From NCBI RefSeq assembly GCF_013282745.1, contig NZ_CP054044.1:4263241-4327240 (forward strand): 64,000 bases of DNA, given 5' to 3'. A program made the position numbers and the translations under genes. The DNA is from Yersinia bercovieri ATCC 43970 (GTDB lineage: Bacteria; Pseudomonadota; Gammaproteobacteria; Enterobacterales; Enterobacteriaceae). Position 1 is the stretch's first letter. Every line of letters begins with the position of its first letter. The notes under the pieces are model-generated. The model was not told the origin of the DNA, ran no database searches, and was given only the letters and a program-made list of their open reading frames with translations. This document shows positions 40,165 to 51,883 of the stretch, piece after piece.

Positions 40165-41394
40165 TTAAATTAAGCTAATCAGCAGATAAGCATTTAGCCC
40201 AATCACAAATAAGACGACTAATTTACCTAGAATTTGGGTGAGTTTTGTATCGACCAAATCCCCCATCAACTCTTTATTACCGGTGAAAACCAGCAGTGGC
40301 ACCAGTGCCAGCGCAATACCAAAACTCAGTAATACCTGGCTCATCACTAATATCTGTGTTGCATCTATTCCTACCAAAATGACAATAAAGGAGGGCAACA
40401 TGGTCACCGAGCGGCGCAGCCACATTGGAATATAAAACCGCACAAAACCCTGCATCACCACTTGCCCCGCCATCGTACCCACCACCGTCGATGAAAGCCC
40501 CGCCGCGATTAAGCTCAAACCAAAAACAGTGGCAGCGGCATTACCCAGCAGCGGCTGTAGGGTCAAATAGGCCTCTTCTATCTCAGCGACGTCCTGATAA
40601 CCGCTGAAATGGAAAGCCGCAGCGGCAGTTGCCATCATCGCCAGATTGACAAAACCGGCGATTGTCATCGCAATCGCCACATCAAATCGGGTCGAAGCAT
40701 AGCGCTGAGCTTTGGACTCGCTCCCTTCCGCCTGAGTCAATGCTGAATGCAGATAAATAACATGCGGCATGATGGTCGCCCCCAGCACACCGGCGGCTAA
40801 AAATACGGCGTTACCATTGGGTAAATTTGGAATGAGCATCCCACGACCAAGTGCGGCAATATTGGGTTGAGAGAAAATCAGCTCTACGATATAGGCGGCC
40901 GCGACAAACAATAGCAAGCCGCCGACCACTAACTCGATAGGCTTTTGCCCCCTATTTTGCAGCATCAGAATCAGGAAAGTGGCAATCCCGGTTAGCACCG
41001 CCCCTTCCAGTAGCGTGACGCCCAGCAGCAATTTGAAGCCGATGGCGGCCCCGATAAACTCAGCCAGATCGGTCGCCATCACAATAATCTCAGCTTGCAC
41101 CCAATATGCCCAAACCACGGGTCGGGGGAAGCGGTCGCGGATATGCTCCGCCAGATTCTTGCCCGTCGCAATACCGAGTTTGGCGGAGAGCAGCTGAACT
41201 AACATCGCCATCACATTGGCCCACACCACCACCCACAGCAAGGTATAACCGAACGAAGCACCGGCCTGAATATTAGTCGCAAAATTACCGGGATCAATAT
41301 AAGCAATGGCGGCGATAAAAGCAGGCCCCATCAGGGAAAGTTTAACTCTCCTTGATGTACGGCGGGAGGTATCGACAACACGGCTATTTAGCAT
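40165..41394 (-). CDS. mntH: proton-coupled manganese transporter MntH
   Basis: 409 residues, Nramp family with 11 membrane segments. Metal-binding DPGN in TM1 (about D34-N37) and MPH in TM6 ([12 protein letters not shown]). The conserved transport signature [20 protein letters not shown] stretch is present. Imports Mn2+ and Fe2+ with protons. It is divergent from nupC; the intergenic region has a clear Fur box. Same neighbours (ypeC, nupC) as in E. coli. Confidence 0.95.
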   Translation of the reverse strand: MLNSRVVDTSRRTSRRVKLSLMGPAFIAAIAYIDPGNFATNIQAGASFGYTLLWVVVWANVMAMLVQLLSAKLGIATGKNLAEHIRDRFPRPVVWAYWVQAEIIVMATDLAEFIGAAIGFKLLLGVTLLEGAVLTGIATFLILMLQNRGQKPIELVVGGLLLFVAAAYIVELIFSQPNIAALGRGMLIPNLPNGNAVFLAAGVLGATIMPHVIYLHSALTQAEGSESKAQRYASTRFDVAIAMTIAGFVNLAMMATAAAAFHFSGYQDVAEIEEAYLTLQPLLGNAAATVFGLSLIAAGLSSTVVGTMAGQVVMQGFVRFYIPMWLRRSVTMLPSFIVILVGIDATQILVMSQVLLSFGIALALVPLLVFTGNKELMGDLVDTKLTQILGKLVVLFVIGLNAYLLISLI

Positions 41395-41445
41395 TCAGTA
41401 ATACCCTTGGAAAATGAGGCCTTCTTTACTTGCTATCCATAATAT

Positions 41446-41464
41446 CTAAATGATAATAATTATC
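41446..41464. promoter_or_regulatory. Fur box upstream of mntH
   Basis: CTAAATGATAATAATTATC matches 15 of 19 positions of the Fur consensus. It lies 52-70 bases before the mntH start. Confidence 0.75.
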
Positions 41465-41791
41465 AAGCGCATTTAGATCGGCAAAAATTATCTCTTTAAT
41501 AGGCGATCCCAATTAATCAGCCATCTCGTCATCATTGGCTTTTGGCTACTAAAAAGTTGAGCTAAATGTGACATTACTATTTTCAAGGCAGGCGCTACAA
41601 TTATTCAAGCTAGCATAGCTAACCTACTGCCACAGCAAATGATTAACAGCGTTTTTTTTGTGACCAACCCCACTAATTTGTTTGCATTTATGAAAACGAA
41701 TTTCTATATTTGCAACTTACATCTCGTTTTTAATGTAGCCGTTACATAAAATGTCCACCAAAATCTAGCCTGCCTCAAATTTGGAGCACAC
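41465..41791 (+). promoter_or_regulatory. nupC promoter region with possible CRP/CytR sites
   Basis: No gene. TGTGA words at 41567 and near 41659 (TTTTGTGACCAACCC) could be CRP half-sites, and TTTGCATTTATGAAAACG resembles the CytR-type spacing region. E. coli nupC is under CRP/CytR control. The matches here are weak. AAGCTAGCATAGCTAA near 41607 is a small palindrome. Confidence 0.35.
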
Positions 41792-42976
41792 ATGTCCCAT
41801 ATTCTGCAGTTTGCGTTGGCCTTAGTCGTGGTGGCCATATTAGCTTTGGCGATCTGTAAAGATCGTAAAAGTATTCGCATTCGGTTTGTTATTCAATTGC
41901 TGGTTATTGAAGTGTTATTGGCGTACTTCTTCCTTCATTCGGAAGCTGGATTAGGTTTTGTGAAAGGATTCGCCGGTCTATTCGACAAATTACTTGGATT
42001 TGCCGCTACCGGTACTGATTTTGTCTTTGGCAATATGGGTGATAAAGGTCTCGCATTCTTCTTCCTAAGAGTGTTATGCCCTATCGTCTTTATCTCTGCT
42101 CTGATTGGTATTTTGCAATACATCAAAGTGCTGCCGATCGTTATTCGGATTATCGGGACTCTATTATCCAAAGTTAATGGCATGGGCAAGTTGGAATCAT
42201 TCAACGCCGTCAGTTCATTGATTCTGGGCCAGTCTGAAAACTTCATCGCTTATAAAGACATTTTGGGCAAAATGTCTGAAAAACGCATGTACACCATGGC
42301 GGCGACCGCAATGTCGACAGTCTCTATGTCGATTGTCGGTGCTTATATGTCAATGCTGGACGCGAAATTCGTGGTCGCAGCACTGGTGCTTAACATGTTC
42401 AGTACCTTTATCGTGTTGTCGTTGATCAACCCGTATAAAGCGGAAGATGAAGAGGAGTTACAACTCAGCAACTTGCATGAAGGCCAAAGTTTCTTTGAAA
42501 TGCTGGGTGAATATATCCTGGCTGGTTTCAAAGTAGCCATTATCGTTGCTGCTATGTTGATTGGTTTCATCGCATTAATTGCCGCAATGAATGCCTTATT
42601 CAGCTTGCTGTTCGGGATTAGCTTCCAGGGGATTCTGGGCTATGTGTTCTTCCCGTTTGCCTGGGTCATGGGCGTACCGACTCATGAAGCTTTGCAAGTC
42701 GGTGGCATCATGGCAACCAAACTGGTCTCTAACGAATTCGTGGCAATGATGGATTTGCAGAAAGTCGCATCAACACTGTCACCACGTAGCGTGGGTATTT
42801 TGTCCGTATTCCTGGTTTCATTCGCTAACTTCTCCTCTATCGGTATTGTAGCCGGTGCGATTAAGGGTCTGAATGAACATCAAGGCAACGTGGTTTCTCG
42901 CTTCGGCCTGAAACTGCTATACGGCTCTACACTGGTCAGTGTGCTGTCCGCCTCTATCGCGGGCCTGGTGCTCTAA
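41792..42976 (+). CDS. nupC: nucleoside permease NupC
   Basis: 394 residues, concentrative nucleoside transporter family. Motifs include [40 protein letters not shown] and [18 protein letters not shown]. It imports pyrimidine and some purine nucleosides with protons. It matches E. coli NupC in length and order and is followed by a strong terminator. Divergent from mntH. Confidence 0.95.
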   Translation: MSHILQFALALVVVAILALAICKDRKSIRIRFVIQLLVIEVLLAYFFLHSEAGLGFVKGFAGLFDKLLGFAATGTDFVFGNMGDKGLAFFFLRVLCPIVFISALIGILQYIKVLPIVIRIIGTLLSKVNGMGKLESFNAVSSLILGQSENFIAYKDILGKMSEKRMYTMAATAMSTVSMSIVGAYMSMLDAKFVVAALVLNMFSTFIVLSLINPYKAEDEEELQLSNLHEGQSFFEMLGEYILAGFKVAIIVAAMLIGFIALIAAMNALFSLLFGISFQGILGYVFFPFAWVMGVPTHEALQVGGIMATKLVSNEFVAMMDLQKVASTLSPRSVGILSVFLVSFANFSSIGIVAGAIKGLNEHQGNVVSRFGLKLLYGSTLVSVLSASIAGLVL

Positions 42977-42995
42977 GCTTCAGAAAAAACTCGCT

Positions 42996-43021
42996 AAAAA
43001 GGCGCTACGGCGCCTTTTTTT
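42996..43021 (+). terminator. nupC terminator
   Basis: AAAAAGGCGC-TACG-GCGCCTTTTT followed by more T: a textbook intrinsic terminator. Confidence 0.9.
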
Positions 43022-43237
43022 ATGTCTGCGATTCAGGGCTGAGGAATCTGTTTGAGTGATGACTTATTTGGAAACTGACAGGCTGGAGAATATGTGCTGA
43101 AGGAATTTAATGTCAGGATTGATGGAAACATTGATTAGTTGGAAGCAGTTTGAGGGTATGGAGTGTTTTTTTGGGGGGGATAATTGGGTGCTTGAAATAA
43201 TCATGGGTCGTGCTGGATAACTTGTACTGCTACATAA

Positions 43238-43313
43238 TGGTGGGCCGTGCGGGATTCGAACCTGCGACCAATTGATTAAAAGTCAACTGCTCTACCAACT
43301 GAGCTAACGGCCC
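43238..43313 (-). tRNA. lysV: tRNA-Lys(TTT)
   Basis: 76 nt with encoded CCA. Acceptor GGGCCGT/ACGGCCC, anticodon loop CTTTTAA (TTT), T-loop TTCGAAT. It is the last gene of the Val-Val-Val-Lys run, as in E. coli valUXY-lysV. Confidence 0.95.
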
Positions 43314-43352
43314 ATTATGTATTTACTGCTTAATGACAATTCGATGCTCATC

Positions 43353-43483
43353 GTGCGGGATTACTCCTCCTGCAGACTCGCCCTTCGGGTCAACGCTAGC
43401 GCGTTGCTGTCTCGCTTCGCTCGGCTCGAACCTTTAACAAATTGATTAAAAGTCAACTGCTCTACCAACTGAGCTAACGGCCC
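43353..43483 (-). pseudogene. tRNA-Lys copy split by a 64-bp insertion in the T-loop
   Basis: Bases 43441-43484 are identical to the 5' half of the intact tRNA-Lys over 44 bases. The T-arm then diverges. CGAACCT (43427-43433) and GTGCGGGATT (43353-43362) are the two halves of the tRNA T-arm, separated by 64 GC-rich bases (43363-43426) with internal inverted repeats. The 3' acceptor strand is lost. It cannot fold as a tRNA. Confidence 0.75.
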
Positions 43484-43511
43484 ACTATATTGATAATACG
43501 AGTAAAAGAAG

Positions 43512-43587
43512 TGGTGGGCGATACCAGATTCGAACTGATGACCCCCTCCGTGTAAAGGAGATGCTCTACCAACTGAGCTAATCGCCC
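43512..43587 (-). tRNA. tRNA-Val(TAC), copy 3
   Basis: 76 nt with CCA. Acceptor GGGCGAT/ATCGCCC, anticodon loop TTTACAC (TAC), T-loop TTCGAAT. Identical to the two copies at 43633 and 43752. Confidence 0.95.
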
Positions 43588-43632
43588 ACTTCTACTACTT
43601 GAAACCTAATACTTAAAACCATGAGTGACGAG

Positions 43633-43708
43633 TGGTGGGCGATACCAGATTCGAACTGATGACCCCCTCCGTGTAAAGGAGATGCTCTACCAACTGAGCT
43701 AATCGCCC
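43633..43708 (-). tRNA. tRNA-Val(TAC), copy 2
   Basis: Same 76-nt sequence as the neighbouring Val tRNAs, in the same transcript direction. Confidence 0.95.
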
Positions 43709-43751
43709 TCATCTATCTCACTTACTGCTTCTATTCACAACACGCCGAGTT

Positions 43752-43827
43752 TGGTGGGCGATACCAGATTCGAACTGATGACCCCCTCCGTGTAAAGGAG
43801 ATGCTCTACCAACTGAGCTAATCGCCC
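43752..43827 (-). tRNA. tRNA-Val(TAC), copy 1
   Basis: First tRNA of the minus-strand run. Divergent from gltX, with 274 bases between that should hold both promoters. Confidence 0.95.
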
Positions 43828-44101
43828 CGCCGTGTTGTTGGAGTCGCATTATAGGGATAGTTCGAAGTGAGTCAACGGTTTTTAAAACGAAAACAACCGT
43901 TCGCCGCAAATTTAGACAGGATGCTATATTTATCGCCGCTATGAACGTTTGTTTAGCTATATCTGTCAGTAATCATCGATTGCCTACTGGTAACATCGTT
44001 GAGGAATTACCTGAGGGTGGTAGAATGGCGCCTACTTTTTCGAATTTCGAGCAACAACCGGCGTCTGCTGGTCGGCGTAGCGTAATAAGGCATCGATCCC
44101 A

Positions 44102-45520
44102 ATGAAAATCAAAACCCGTTTTGCACCCAGTCCTACTGGCTATCTCCATGTCGGTGGCGCACGTACCGCGCTCTACTCCTGGTTATTCACCCGTCATTTA
44201 GGCGGTGAATTTGTGCTGCGCATAGAAGACACCGATCTTGAGCGCTCAACCCAGGAAGCTATTGATGCCATTATGGACGGTATGAACTGGCTGAATCTGG
44301 ATTGGGACGAAGGCCCGTATTTCCAAACTAAACGTTTCGATCGCTACAATGCCGTGATTGACCAAATGTTGGAAAAAGGCACCGCTTATCGTTGCTACTG
44401 CTCTAAAGAGCGCCTGGATGAGCTTCGTGAGACTCAAATGGCCAATGGCGAGAAACCTCGCTACGATGGCCGCTGCCGCGATAGCCACTGTACCCACAGT
44501 GCTGATGAGCCATCGGTAGTGCGTTTTCGTAACCCGCAGGAAGGTTCGGTCATTTTCGACGATAAAATCCGTGGGCCGATCGAATTCAGCAACCAAGAGT
44601 TGGATGACTTAATTATCCGCCGTACTGATGGTTCACCAACCTATAACTTCTGCGTGGTAGTTGATGACTGGGATATGGAGATCACACATGTTATTCGTGG
44701 TGAAGACCATATCAACAACACCCCGCGCCAGATTAATATTCTAAAAGCATTGGGAGCACCTGTTCCTGAATATGCCCACGTTTCAATGATCCTCGGTGAT
44801 GACGGCAAAAAACTCTCTAAACGTCACGGCGCGGTTGGCGTCATGCAATACCGTGATGACGGCTACCTGCCAGAAGCACTGCTGAACTATCTGGTGCGTT
44901 TGGGCTGGTCTCATGGTGATCAAGAGATTTTCTCGGTTGCCGAAATGACCGAGCTATTCACACTGGATGCGGTGAGCAAATCAGCCAGTGCTTTCAATAC
45001 TGAAAAACTGCAATGGTTGAACCATCACTATATCAATAGCTTGCCGCCAGAACATGTTGCCGTGCAGCTGTCGTGGCATATCGAGCAGTTGGGTCTCGAT
45101 ACCCGTAACGGCCCTGAATTGGTTGAAATTGTTAAGCTGCTGGGTGAGCGCTGCAAGACACTGAAAGAGATGGCGGAATCTTGCCGCTACTTCTATGAAG
45201 AATTTGATGAGTTCGATGCTGACGCCGCTAAAAAACATCTGCGCCCGGTTGCCCGCCAGCCGCTTGAAGCAGTCAAAGCTAAACTTGCCGCTATCACTGA
45301 CTGGACCACGGAAAACGTGCACAATGCCATTCAGGGCACTGCTGACGAGTTAGCTGTAGGTATGGGCAAAGTGGGTATGCCGCTGCGTGTTGCCGTCACT
45401 GGTGCCGGCCAATCACCGGGTATGGATGTGACCGTTCATGCTATCGGTCAGGCTCGTTCACTGGCCCGAATTGATAAAGCACTGGCCTTTATCAGCGAAC
45501 GCGAAGCGCAACAGCAATAA
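44102..45520 (+). CDS. gltX: glutamyl-tRNA synthetase
   Basis: 472 residues, class I synthetase. HIGH-type motif [14 protein letters not shown] near the N terminus and KMSKS-type KKLSKRHG near 237. Zinc-knuckle cysteines are in YRCYCSKE and RCRDSHCTH, as in E. coli. The C-terminal helical anticodon-binding part starts at about 330. Charges tRNA-Glu in the cytoplasm. It is flanked by tRNA-Val/Lys on the left and tRNA-Ala on the right, the conserved E. coli order. Confidence 0.96.
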   Translation: MKIKTRFAPSPTGYLHVGGARTALYSWLFTRHLGGEFVLRIEDTDLERSTQEAIDAIMDGMNWLNLDWDEGPYFQTKRFDRYNAVIDQMLEKGTAYRCYCSKERLDELRETQMANGEKPRYDGRCRDSHCTHSADEPSVVRFRNPQEGSVIFDDKIRGPIEFSNQELDDLIIRRTDGSPTYNFCVVVDDWDMEITHVIRGEDHINNTPRQINILKALGAPVPEYAHVSMILGDDGKKLSKRHGAVGVMQYRDDGYLPEALLNYLVRLGWSHGDQEIFSVAEMTELFTLDAVSKSASAFNTEKLQWLNHHYINSLPPEHVAVQLSWHIEQLGLDTRNGPELVEIVKLLGERCKTLKEMAESCRYFYEEFDEFDADAAKKHLRPVARQPLEAVKAKLAAITDWTTENVHNAIQGTADELAVGMGKVGMPLRVAVTGAGQSPGMDVTVHAIGQARSLARIDKALAFISEREAQQQ

Positions 45521-45542
45521 CTGAGCATTCTTAATATGATCA

Positions 45543-45566
45543 GGCGGCTACTCAGCCGCCTTTTTT
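45543..45566 (+). terminator. gltX terminator
   Basis: GGCGGCT-ACTC-AGCCGCC followed by TTTTTT. Confidence 0.9.
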
Positions 45567-45734
45567 ATATGGATAGCATCATTAATTGTGAGCAGGATTC
45601 CATTTATTCTGCTGTTTGTTGACTGATTTGGCGGCTTTTTCAGCGCTTAACACGAGAAATAGAATTAGCCGTTGACACTGTTTCAGCGGTTTCATATCAT
45701 GCGCCCCGTTCACACGATTTATTATGTGCGCATT

Positions 45735-45810
<76 letters not shown>

Positions 45811-45903
45811 AATTTTACCTTTTTGATCAGTGCGCTTTATCGCCTAATCAGATGGGTTAAATGGGTGGCACAGAGATAAATCAGCACGAACAACCACATT
45901 TGT

Positions 45904-45979
<76 letters not shown>

Positions 45980-45985
45980 CTCTTT

Positions 45986-46012
45986 AAAAAACCGGCTCAT
46001 GGCCGGTTTTTG
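45986..46012 (+). terminator. terminator of the tRNA-Ala pair
   Basis: AAAAACCGGC and GCCGGTTTTT around a 5-base loop. Confidence 0.85.
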
Positions 46013-46124
46013 CTTTCCAGCGCCCATCCTTGTCACGCGCCTCGTTTTAAATGCACCTCCGTTTTGTCATTGACCCCTGTTATCCTGCACACTCTAAATG
46101 CATTGATGACTTTAGGAATAGGGT

Positions 46125-46685
46125 ATGGATCAGCAGCAACAAATCATTCAATGGCTCTATGCTGACTCTTATCGTATGCAGGCATTGTCTATTGCCCGCG
46201 AACTCGGGCTAAATCAGTGGTGTCTGGCCGCAGGATTTGTCCGCAATCTCGTGTGGGATCAGCTCCACGGTCATCACTCTCCTACACCACTCAATGATAT
46301 TGATTTAGTCTATTTTGATAAGCAAAACATCAGCGAGCGGCATGATTTACAGCTAGAGGCGCAGTTACGGCAAAACGCCGCGTCTCAGCACGCCTCCTTC
46401 CCCTGGTCAGTAAAAAACCAGGCCAGAATGCACCTGCGCAGTGGTCGTCAGCCCTATCGCAGCACAGAAGATGCCATCAGCTATTGGGTTGAAGTGGAAA
46501 CGGCGATTGGTGCCAGGCTCAAAGAGTGTGGGGATATCGAATTGGTGGCTCCGTGGGGGTTGGATGCGCTATTTACCCGAACTATTACTTTGAATCCTAA
46601 AAACGGTGAAATCGACACCTATCACCAACGAATAACCAGTAAAGGCTGGCAACAACATTGGCCTGAGTTGCGTTTGGTGGTTTAG
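46125..46685 (+). CDS. nucleotidyltransferase-like protein (DUF925)
   Basis: 186 residues of the NTP_transf_6/DUF925 family. The nucleotidyltransferase aspartate pair is in LNDIDLVYFD, preceded by the CLAAGFVRNLVWD helix. The family looks like a single-domain polymerase-beta fold with an uncharacterised substrate. PWSVKNQARMHLRSGRQPY and the YWVEVETAIGARL segments are typical. Single-gene unit. Function not predicted. Confidence 0.8.
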   Translation: MDQQQQIIQWLYADSYRMQALSIARELGLNQWCLAAGFVRNLVWDQLHGHHSPTPLNDIDLVYFDKQNISERHDLQLEAQLRQNAASQHASFPWSVKNQARMHLRSGRQPYRSTEDAISYWVEVETAIGARLKECGDIELVAPWGLDALFTRTITLNPKNGEIDTYHQRITSKGWQQHWPELRLVV

Positions 46686-46768
46686 CCGCTTAGAACCCTG
46701 TTTAGGCGCTCATAAAAACGCCAAGTGATAAGTTAGTGATAAGATTATGTAAAACAGCCATAGAAGAT

Positions 46769-46795
46769 TAAAGGTTAATACTCTGTCGTCGATAA
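46769..46795 (+). promoter_or_regulatory. sigma-28 (FliA) promoter of the flxA-like gene
   Basis: TAAAGGTT-N11-GTCGATAA matches TAAAGTTT-N11-GCCGATAA at 14 of 16 positions with the exact 11-base spacer. It ends 35 bases before the start codon. Confidence 0.75.
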
Positions 46796-46830
46796 GCATT
46801 ACTCCACCCACGTTTTTCTAAGGAGTCATG

Positions 46831-47172
46831 ATGTCGAACACGATTTCAGCAGCATCTGCGTCAGTAAGCAGCAGTAGCTCTTCCGACAGCAGCGCTGCCG
46901 CACAGATTAAGTCTATTTATCAGCAGATCCAAAAGCTGACCGAGAAATTAAGCACCTTAAAAGACTCTGGTCTGACGGCTGATGAGTTGCGAAAACAGCA
47001 GCGACAGATTCAGGATCAAATTGTCGCGCTGCAAGCTCAAATCGCCAGTATTGAGGCGCAGGAAGCGGAAAAAGCCAAAGAGGGTAAAAACGATAGCCTA
47101 AGCGCGAGTACGCCGACAGGTGATGGGGTCAACCGCCCTTCTACTCAAAACCAGATTGACGTCTATATTTAA
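46831..47172 (+). CDS. FlxA-like coiled-coil protein
   Basis: 113 residues. A Ser/Ala-rich N terminus, a coiled coil at about 25-85 (QIKSIYQQIQKLTEKLSTLK, QKQQRQIQDQIVALQAQI-type heptads) and a disordered tail. This fits the FlxA-like family of small flagellar-regulon proteins. The promoter directly upstream is of the flagellar sigma-28 type, so expression with class III flagellar genes is likely although no flagellar gene is nearby. The second of two tandem ATGs (46831) has the better AAGGAG spacing. Confidence 0.72.
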   Translation: MSNTISAASASVSSSSSSDSSAAAQIKSIYQQIQKLTEKLSTLKDSGLTADELRKQQRQIQDQIVALQAQIASIEAQEAEKAKEGKNDSLSASTPTGDGVNRPSTQNQIDVYI

Positions 47173-47233
47173 GCTGTTTGTACCCGATAAAACCGATCCA
47201 TGGCGATGGACAGATTACGCCCACCGCCATGTT

Positions 47234-47449
47234 TTAGCCCCGTTTAAGCGGCATAACTAAGCTCTCTAACCCTTCCACCTTAATTGTCAGCGTCAGTTCC
47301 ATCAGCATCCCCAGCTTACCTTGTGGAAATTCACCTTTGCGGGCGAACCACAGCAAGTACTCTTCGGGCAGATCGATCAATACTCGCCCCTGATATTTAC
47401 CAAAAGGCATCCGAGTATTGGCAATCTCAATCAGATTCTCTTTTTCCAT
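47234..47449 (-). CDS. ypeB: YpeB-like DUF3820 protein
   Basis: 71 residues, DUF3820: MPFGKYQGRVLIDLPEEYLLWFARKGEFP. E. coli YpeB lies in the same place, just downstream of ligA. Small cytoplasmic protein of unknown role. It begins 20 bases after the ligA stop, so it belongs to the ligA transcript. Confidence 0.85.
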   Translation of the reverse strand: MEKENLIEIANTRMPFGKYQGRVLIDLPEEYLLWFARKGEFPQGKLGMLMELTLTIKVEGLESLVMPLKRG

Positions 47450-47469
47450 ACTGTCCTCTGATGTTAGAA

Positions 47470-49485
<2,016 letters not shown>

Positions 49486-49498
49486 TCACCATCAAAGA

Positions 49499-49524
49499 TA
49501 AAAAACCCCCGGCATGCGGGGGTT
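49499..49524 (-). terminator. zipA terminator
   Basis: AACCCCC/GGGGGTT stem around GGCATGC, followed on the minus strand by TTTTTT. Confidence 0.8.
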
Positions 49525-49557
49525 CGGGTTAATTCGGTTCATTGCGAGGCAACGTGA

Positions 49558-50526
49558 TTAGGCGGTTGCGTTTGCTTCCAGCACTTCGCGGATGCGCGCC
49601 TTATACGTTTCCAGTTTTTGCGGGGTCATCATACGGCGTTCATCATCCAACACCACACCACCGACATCATCGGCAATACGTTGGGCTGATTGCAACATGA
49701 GCTTAAAGTTCTGATGTGCATCGCCATAAGACGGCACCATCATAAACATTGAGACACCCGGCGTTGAGAAATCAGCCATGGTATCGGGGTCAAAGGAGCC
49801 GGGTTTGACCATATTCGCCAGACTAAATAGTACTGGGCCACTGCCTGCGGGGCTAAGATGACGATGGAAAATGCCCATCTCGCCAAACTGGAAACCAGAC
49901 TGAAGAACACTCTGTAGCAGCAACTCGCCACCTAGCGCACCACCGTGATGCGCGGCAACATGCAGCACCAAAACGGTCTCTTTCAGTTTTTGCGGTTTCA
50001 CCTCAGGAGCAGGAGCAACAGGTTCGGGCTGTGGAACCGTACGAGGTGCCGGTTCTGCCGCATGTTGTGGCTCTACGTGTCGCGGTTGTGAATAGGATTC
50101 GTCAACCGATCCAAGCAAAGGATCACGCTGTGACTCATGCGGTGGTTGCTCAGCAGATAGCCCACCCAAAAGAGGGTCGTCATATTCTGTTTGCACGGAA
50201 GCAAAAGGCTGCTGACGAGATTCTGTCTTCACCTGAGCCGGCTTAGCATCATCATGCTGAATAACCGGCATTTCTTCATCATCGTCATCAGTATGACTAA
50301 ACGAAGGCTTCTCCTGTGGATGAGCGGTGCGGACGCGCACCTCTCCTACCCCTTCATCGAGACTCTCGATCGGGGTTTCAACACGTTCTTGTTTCAGACG
50401 TTTAACTGGGCGATCGCGAAAAAGTGATGAGCGTTCTTTACGGCTGGTCCATAAACCATGCAATAACAACGCTATTATGGCGATCGCGCCAACAACGATT
50501 AATATCAGACGCAAATCCTGCATCAT
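49558..50526 (-). CDS. zipA: cell division protein ZipA
   Basis: About 322 residues from the ATG at 50526 ([10 protein letters not shown]). N-terminal membrane helix (about 5-25), then a charged and Pro/Gln-rich linker to about 180, and a C-terminal FtsZ-binding domain ([54 protein letters not shown]). It tethers FtsZ to the membrane at the division site. The longer frame to 50565 has no support. Divergent from cysZ. Confidence 0.94.
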   Translation of the reverse strand: MMQDLRLILIVVGAIAIIALLLHGLWTSRKERSSLFRDRPVKRLKQERVETPIESLDEGVGEVRVRTAHPQEKPSFSHTDDDDEEMPVIQHDDAKPAQVKTESRQQPFASVQTEYDDPLLGGLSAEQPPHESQRDPLLGSVDESYSQPRHVEPQHAAEPAPRTVPQPEPVAPAPEVKPQKLKETVLVLHVAAHHGGALGGELLLQSVLQSGFQFGEMGIFHRHLSPAGSGPVLFSLANMVKPGSFDPDTMADFSTPGVSMFMMVPSYGDAHQNFKLMLQSAQRIADDVGGVVLDDERRMMTPQKLETYKARIREVLEANATA

Positions 50527-50745
50527 TACTATCTCTGTTGTTCCAATACATTGCCACCGCGGCAAACATTCACCCTTTAACTCTATTTCCCAACGAACAC
50601 AAGTGCAAGTCCGTGCTCAATTTTCTTCGAAGAAAGATGATTATGCTAGATGTTTCGCTCACTTTTCGCACAATATGTGACTATGCAGTGGGAAATCATA
50701 CCGATATGATACCCGGGTCGATAAGCAAATAGAGAACTGAATGGC

Positions 50746-51513
50746 ATGGCGTATACGCAAAAAGCGGTAAAAAAGGTCAGTGGTGTCCACTATTTTGCCC
50801 AGGGATGGCAGCTGATTTCTCGTCCGGGCATCCGAAGATTTGTTATTTTGCCGTTACTGGTGAATATTCTGCTGATGGGAGGCGCTTTCTGGTGGTTATT
50901 CAATCGTATAGGTGACTGGGTACCACAATTGATGAGCCATGTGCCCGACTGGTTACAGTGGCTGAGCTATTTGCTGTGGCCAATTATGGTGATTTCGGTA
51001 TTGCTGGTATTCAGTTACCTGTTCAGTACCCTTGCCAATTTTATCGCGGCCCCTTTTAACGGTTTACTGGCCGAGCAACTGGAGGCTAGCCTAACCGGTA
51101 AGCCCCTGCCAGACACCGGTATCATCGGCATAATGAAAGATCTGCCGCGCATTATGGCGCGTGAATGGCGCAAATTGGCCTACTACCTGCCACGAGCCTT
51201 AGTGTTACTGCTGCTGTACTTTATTCCGGGCATCGGTCAAACACTGGCCCCGGTTCTGTGGTTCTTATTCAGCGCCTGGATGCTATCAGTTCAATATTGC
51301 GATTATCCCTTTGATAACCATAAAGTGAGTTTCCAGGAGATGCGCAGTGCGCTACGCCAGAATAAAGTCGATAACCTGCAATTTGGTGCACTGGTGAGCT
51401 TATTCACCATGATTCCCTTTCTCAATTTGGTGATTATGCCAGTTGCAGTCTGCGGTGCCACAGCAATGTGGGTTGATCGCTACCGCGAGCAGTTTATTCA
51501 ACCATCACGATAA
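50746..51513 (+). CDS. cysZ: sulfate transporter CysZ
   Basis: 255 residues with about four membrane helices plus re-entrant segments: [42 protein letters not shown] and [18 protein letters not shown]. It matches CysZ, a pH-dependent sulfate importer feeding cysteine synthesis. In E. coli cysZ directly precedes cysK. Here 6.4 kb of foreign DNA separates them. Confidence 0.93.
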   Translation: MAYTQKAVKKVSGVHYFAQGWQLISRPGIRRFVILPLLVNILLMGGAFWWLFNRIGDWVPQLMSHVPDWLQWLSYLLWPIMVISVLLVFSYLFSTLANFIAAPFNGLLAEQLEASLTGKPLPDTGIIGIMKDLPRIMAREWRKLAYYLPRALVLLLLYFIPGIGQTLAPVLWFLFSAWMLSVQYCDYPFDNHKVSFQEMRSALRQNKVDNLQFGALVSLFTMIPFLNLVIMPVAVCGATAMWVDRYREQFIQPSR

Positions 51514-51521
51514 TCATCTAT

Positions 51522-51545
51522 GGGCGTGCCGGTCACGCCCTTGTT
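51522..51545 (+). terminator. cysZ terminator
   Basis: GGGCGTG-CCGGT-CACGCCC followed by TTGTT. Confidence 0.75.
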
Positions 51546-51558
51546 ATTGGGATTAAAA

Positions 51559-51596
51559 CTTATTTCCTAATCACATATCGATATACCAATTACTTA
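51559..51596. repeat. left attachment-site repeat (attL)
   Basis: CTTAT-T-TCCTAATC... is a 38-bp sequence repeated at 57840-57877 with one mismatch, and the last 32 bases are identical. The core contains the palindrome ATATCGATAT. It lies just after the cysZ terminator and marks the left border of the inserted DNA. Confidence 0.8.
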
Positions 51597-51753
51597 GATA
51601 CACCAAGGGCCAACAATCATATGATTTATCAATGGATGCTGACCCTTTTATTCGTAAAAAATATTTAAAAGTGGTCTTTGTAACTTATTGATTATCAAGT
51701 AAAGAAAAATAGTTTTGCAGAAAGCTTTTTCAACAGAAAAAGAATTAATTACT

Positions 51754-51769
51754 GTTTATACAAGCAGCA
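51754..51769. promoter_or_regulatory. LexA-like SOS box
   Basis: CTGT-N8-GCAG with the AT-rich centre TTATACAA, one mismatch from CTGT-N8-ACAG. It sits 17 bases before a small ORF with a strong ribosome binding site, inside the prophage remnant. Confidence 0.4.
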
Positions 51770-51786
51770 ACTTAATGGGAGGTGGC

Positions 51787-51876
51787 ATGGCAAGAAATCA
51801 TAAAAAATGGAATATGCCACCCCATAACTGGTGGCTAGCAATAAGTCATTTTATTATCGAGTTCAGTTGGCAATGA
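51787..51876 (+). CDS. candidate 29-residue small protein behind a LexA-like box
   Basis: 29 codons, MARNHKKWNMPPHNWWLAIS then HFIIEFSWQ. Basic N terminus, Trp-rich, and a hydrophobic C-terminal half that could insert in a membrane. The ATG has GGGAGG at the ideal distance. Too short for statistics; no family recognised. Ends 7 bases before the convergent 359-residue gene. Could be an SOS-linked phage peptide or chance. Confidence 0.35.
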   Translation: MARNHKKWNMPPHNWWLAISHFIIEFSWQ

Positions 51877-51883
51877 CTCAGAA

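Noticed and set aside
43512..43827. Three near-identical spaced repeats that could suggest an array such as CRISPR
   Set aside because: They are three complete tRNA-Val genes. No CRISPR array or cas gene is seen anywhere in the window.
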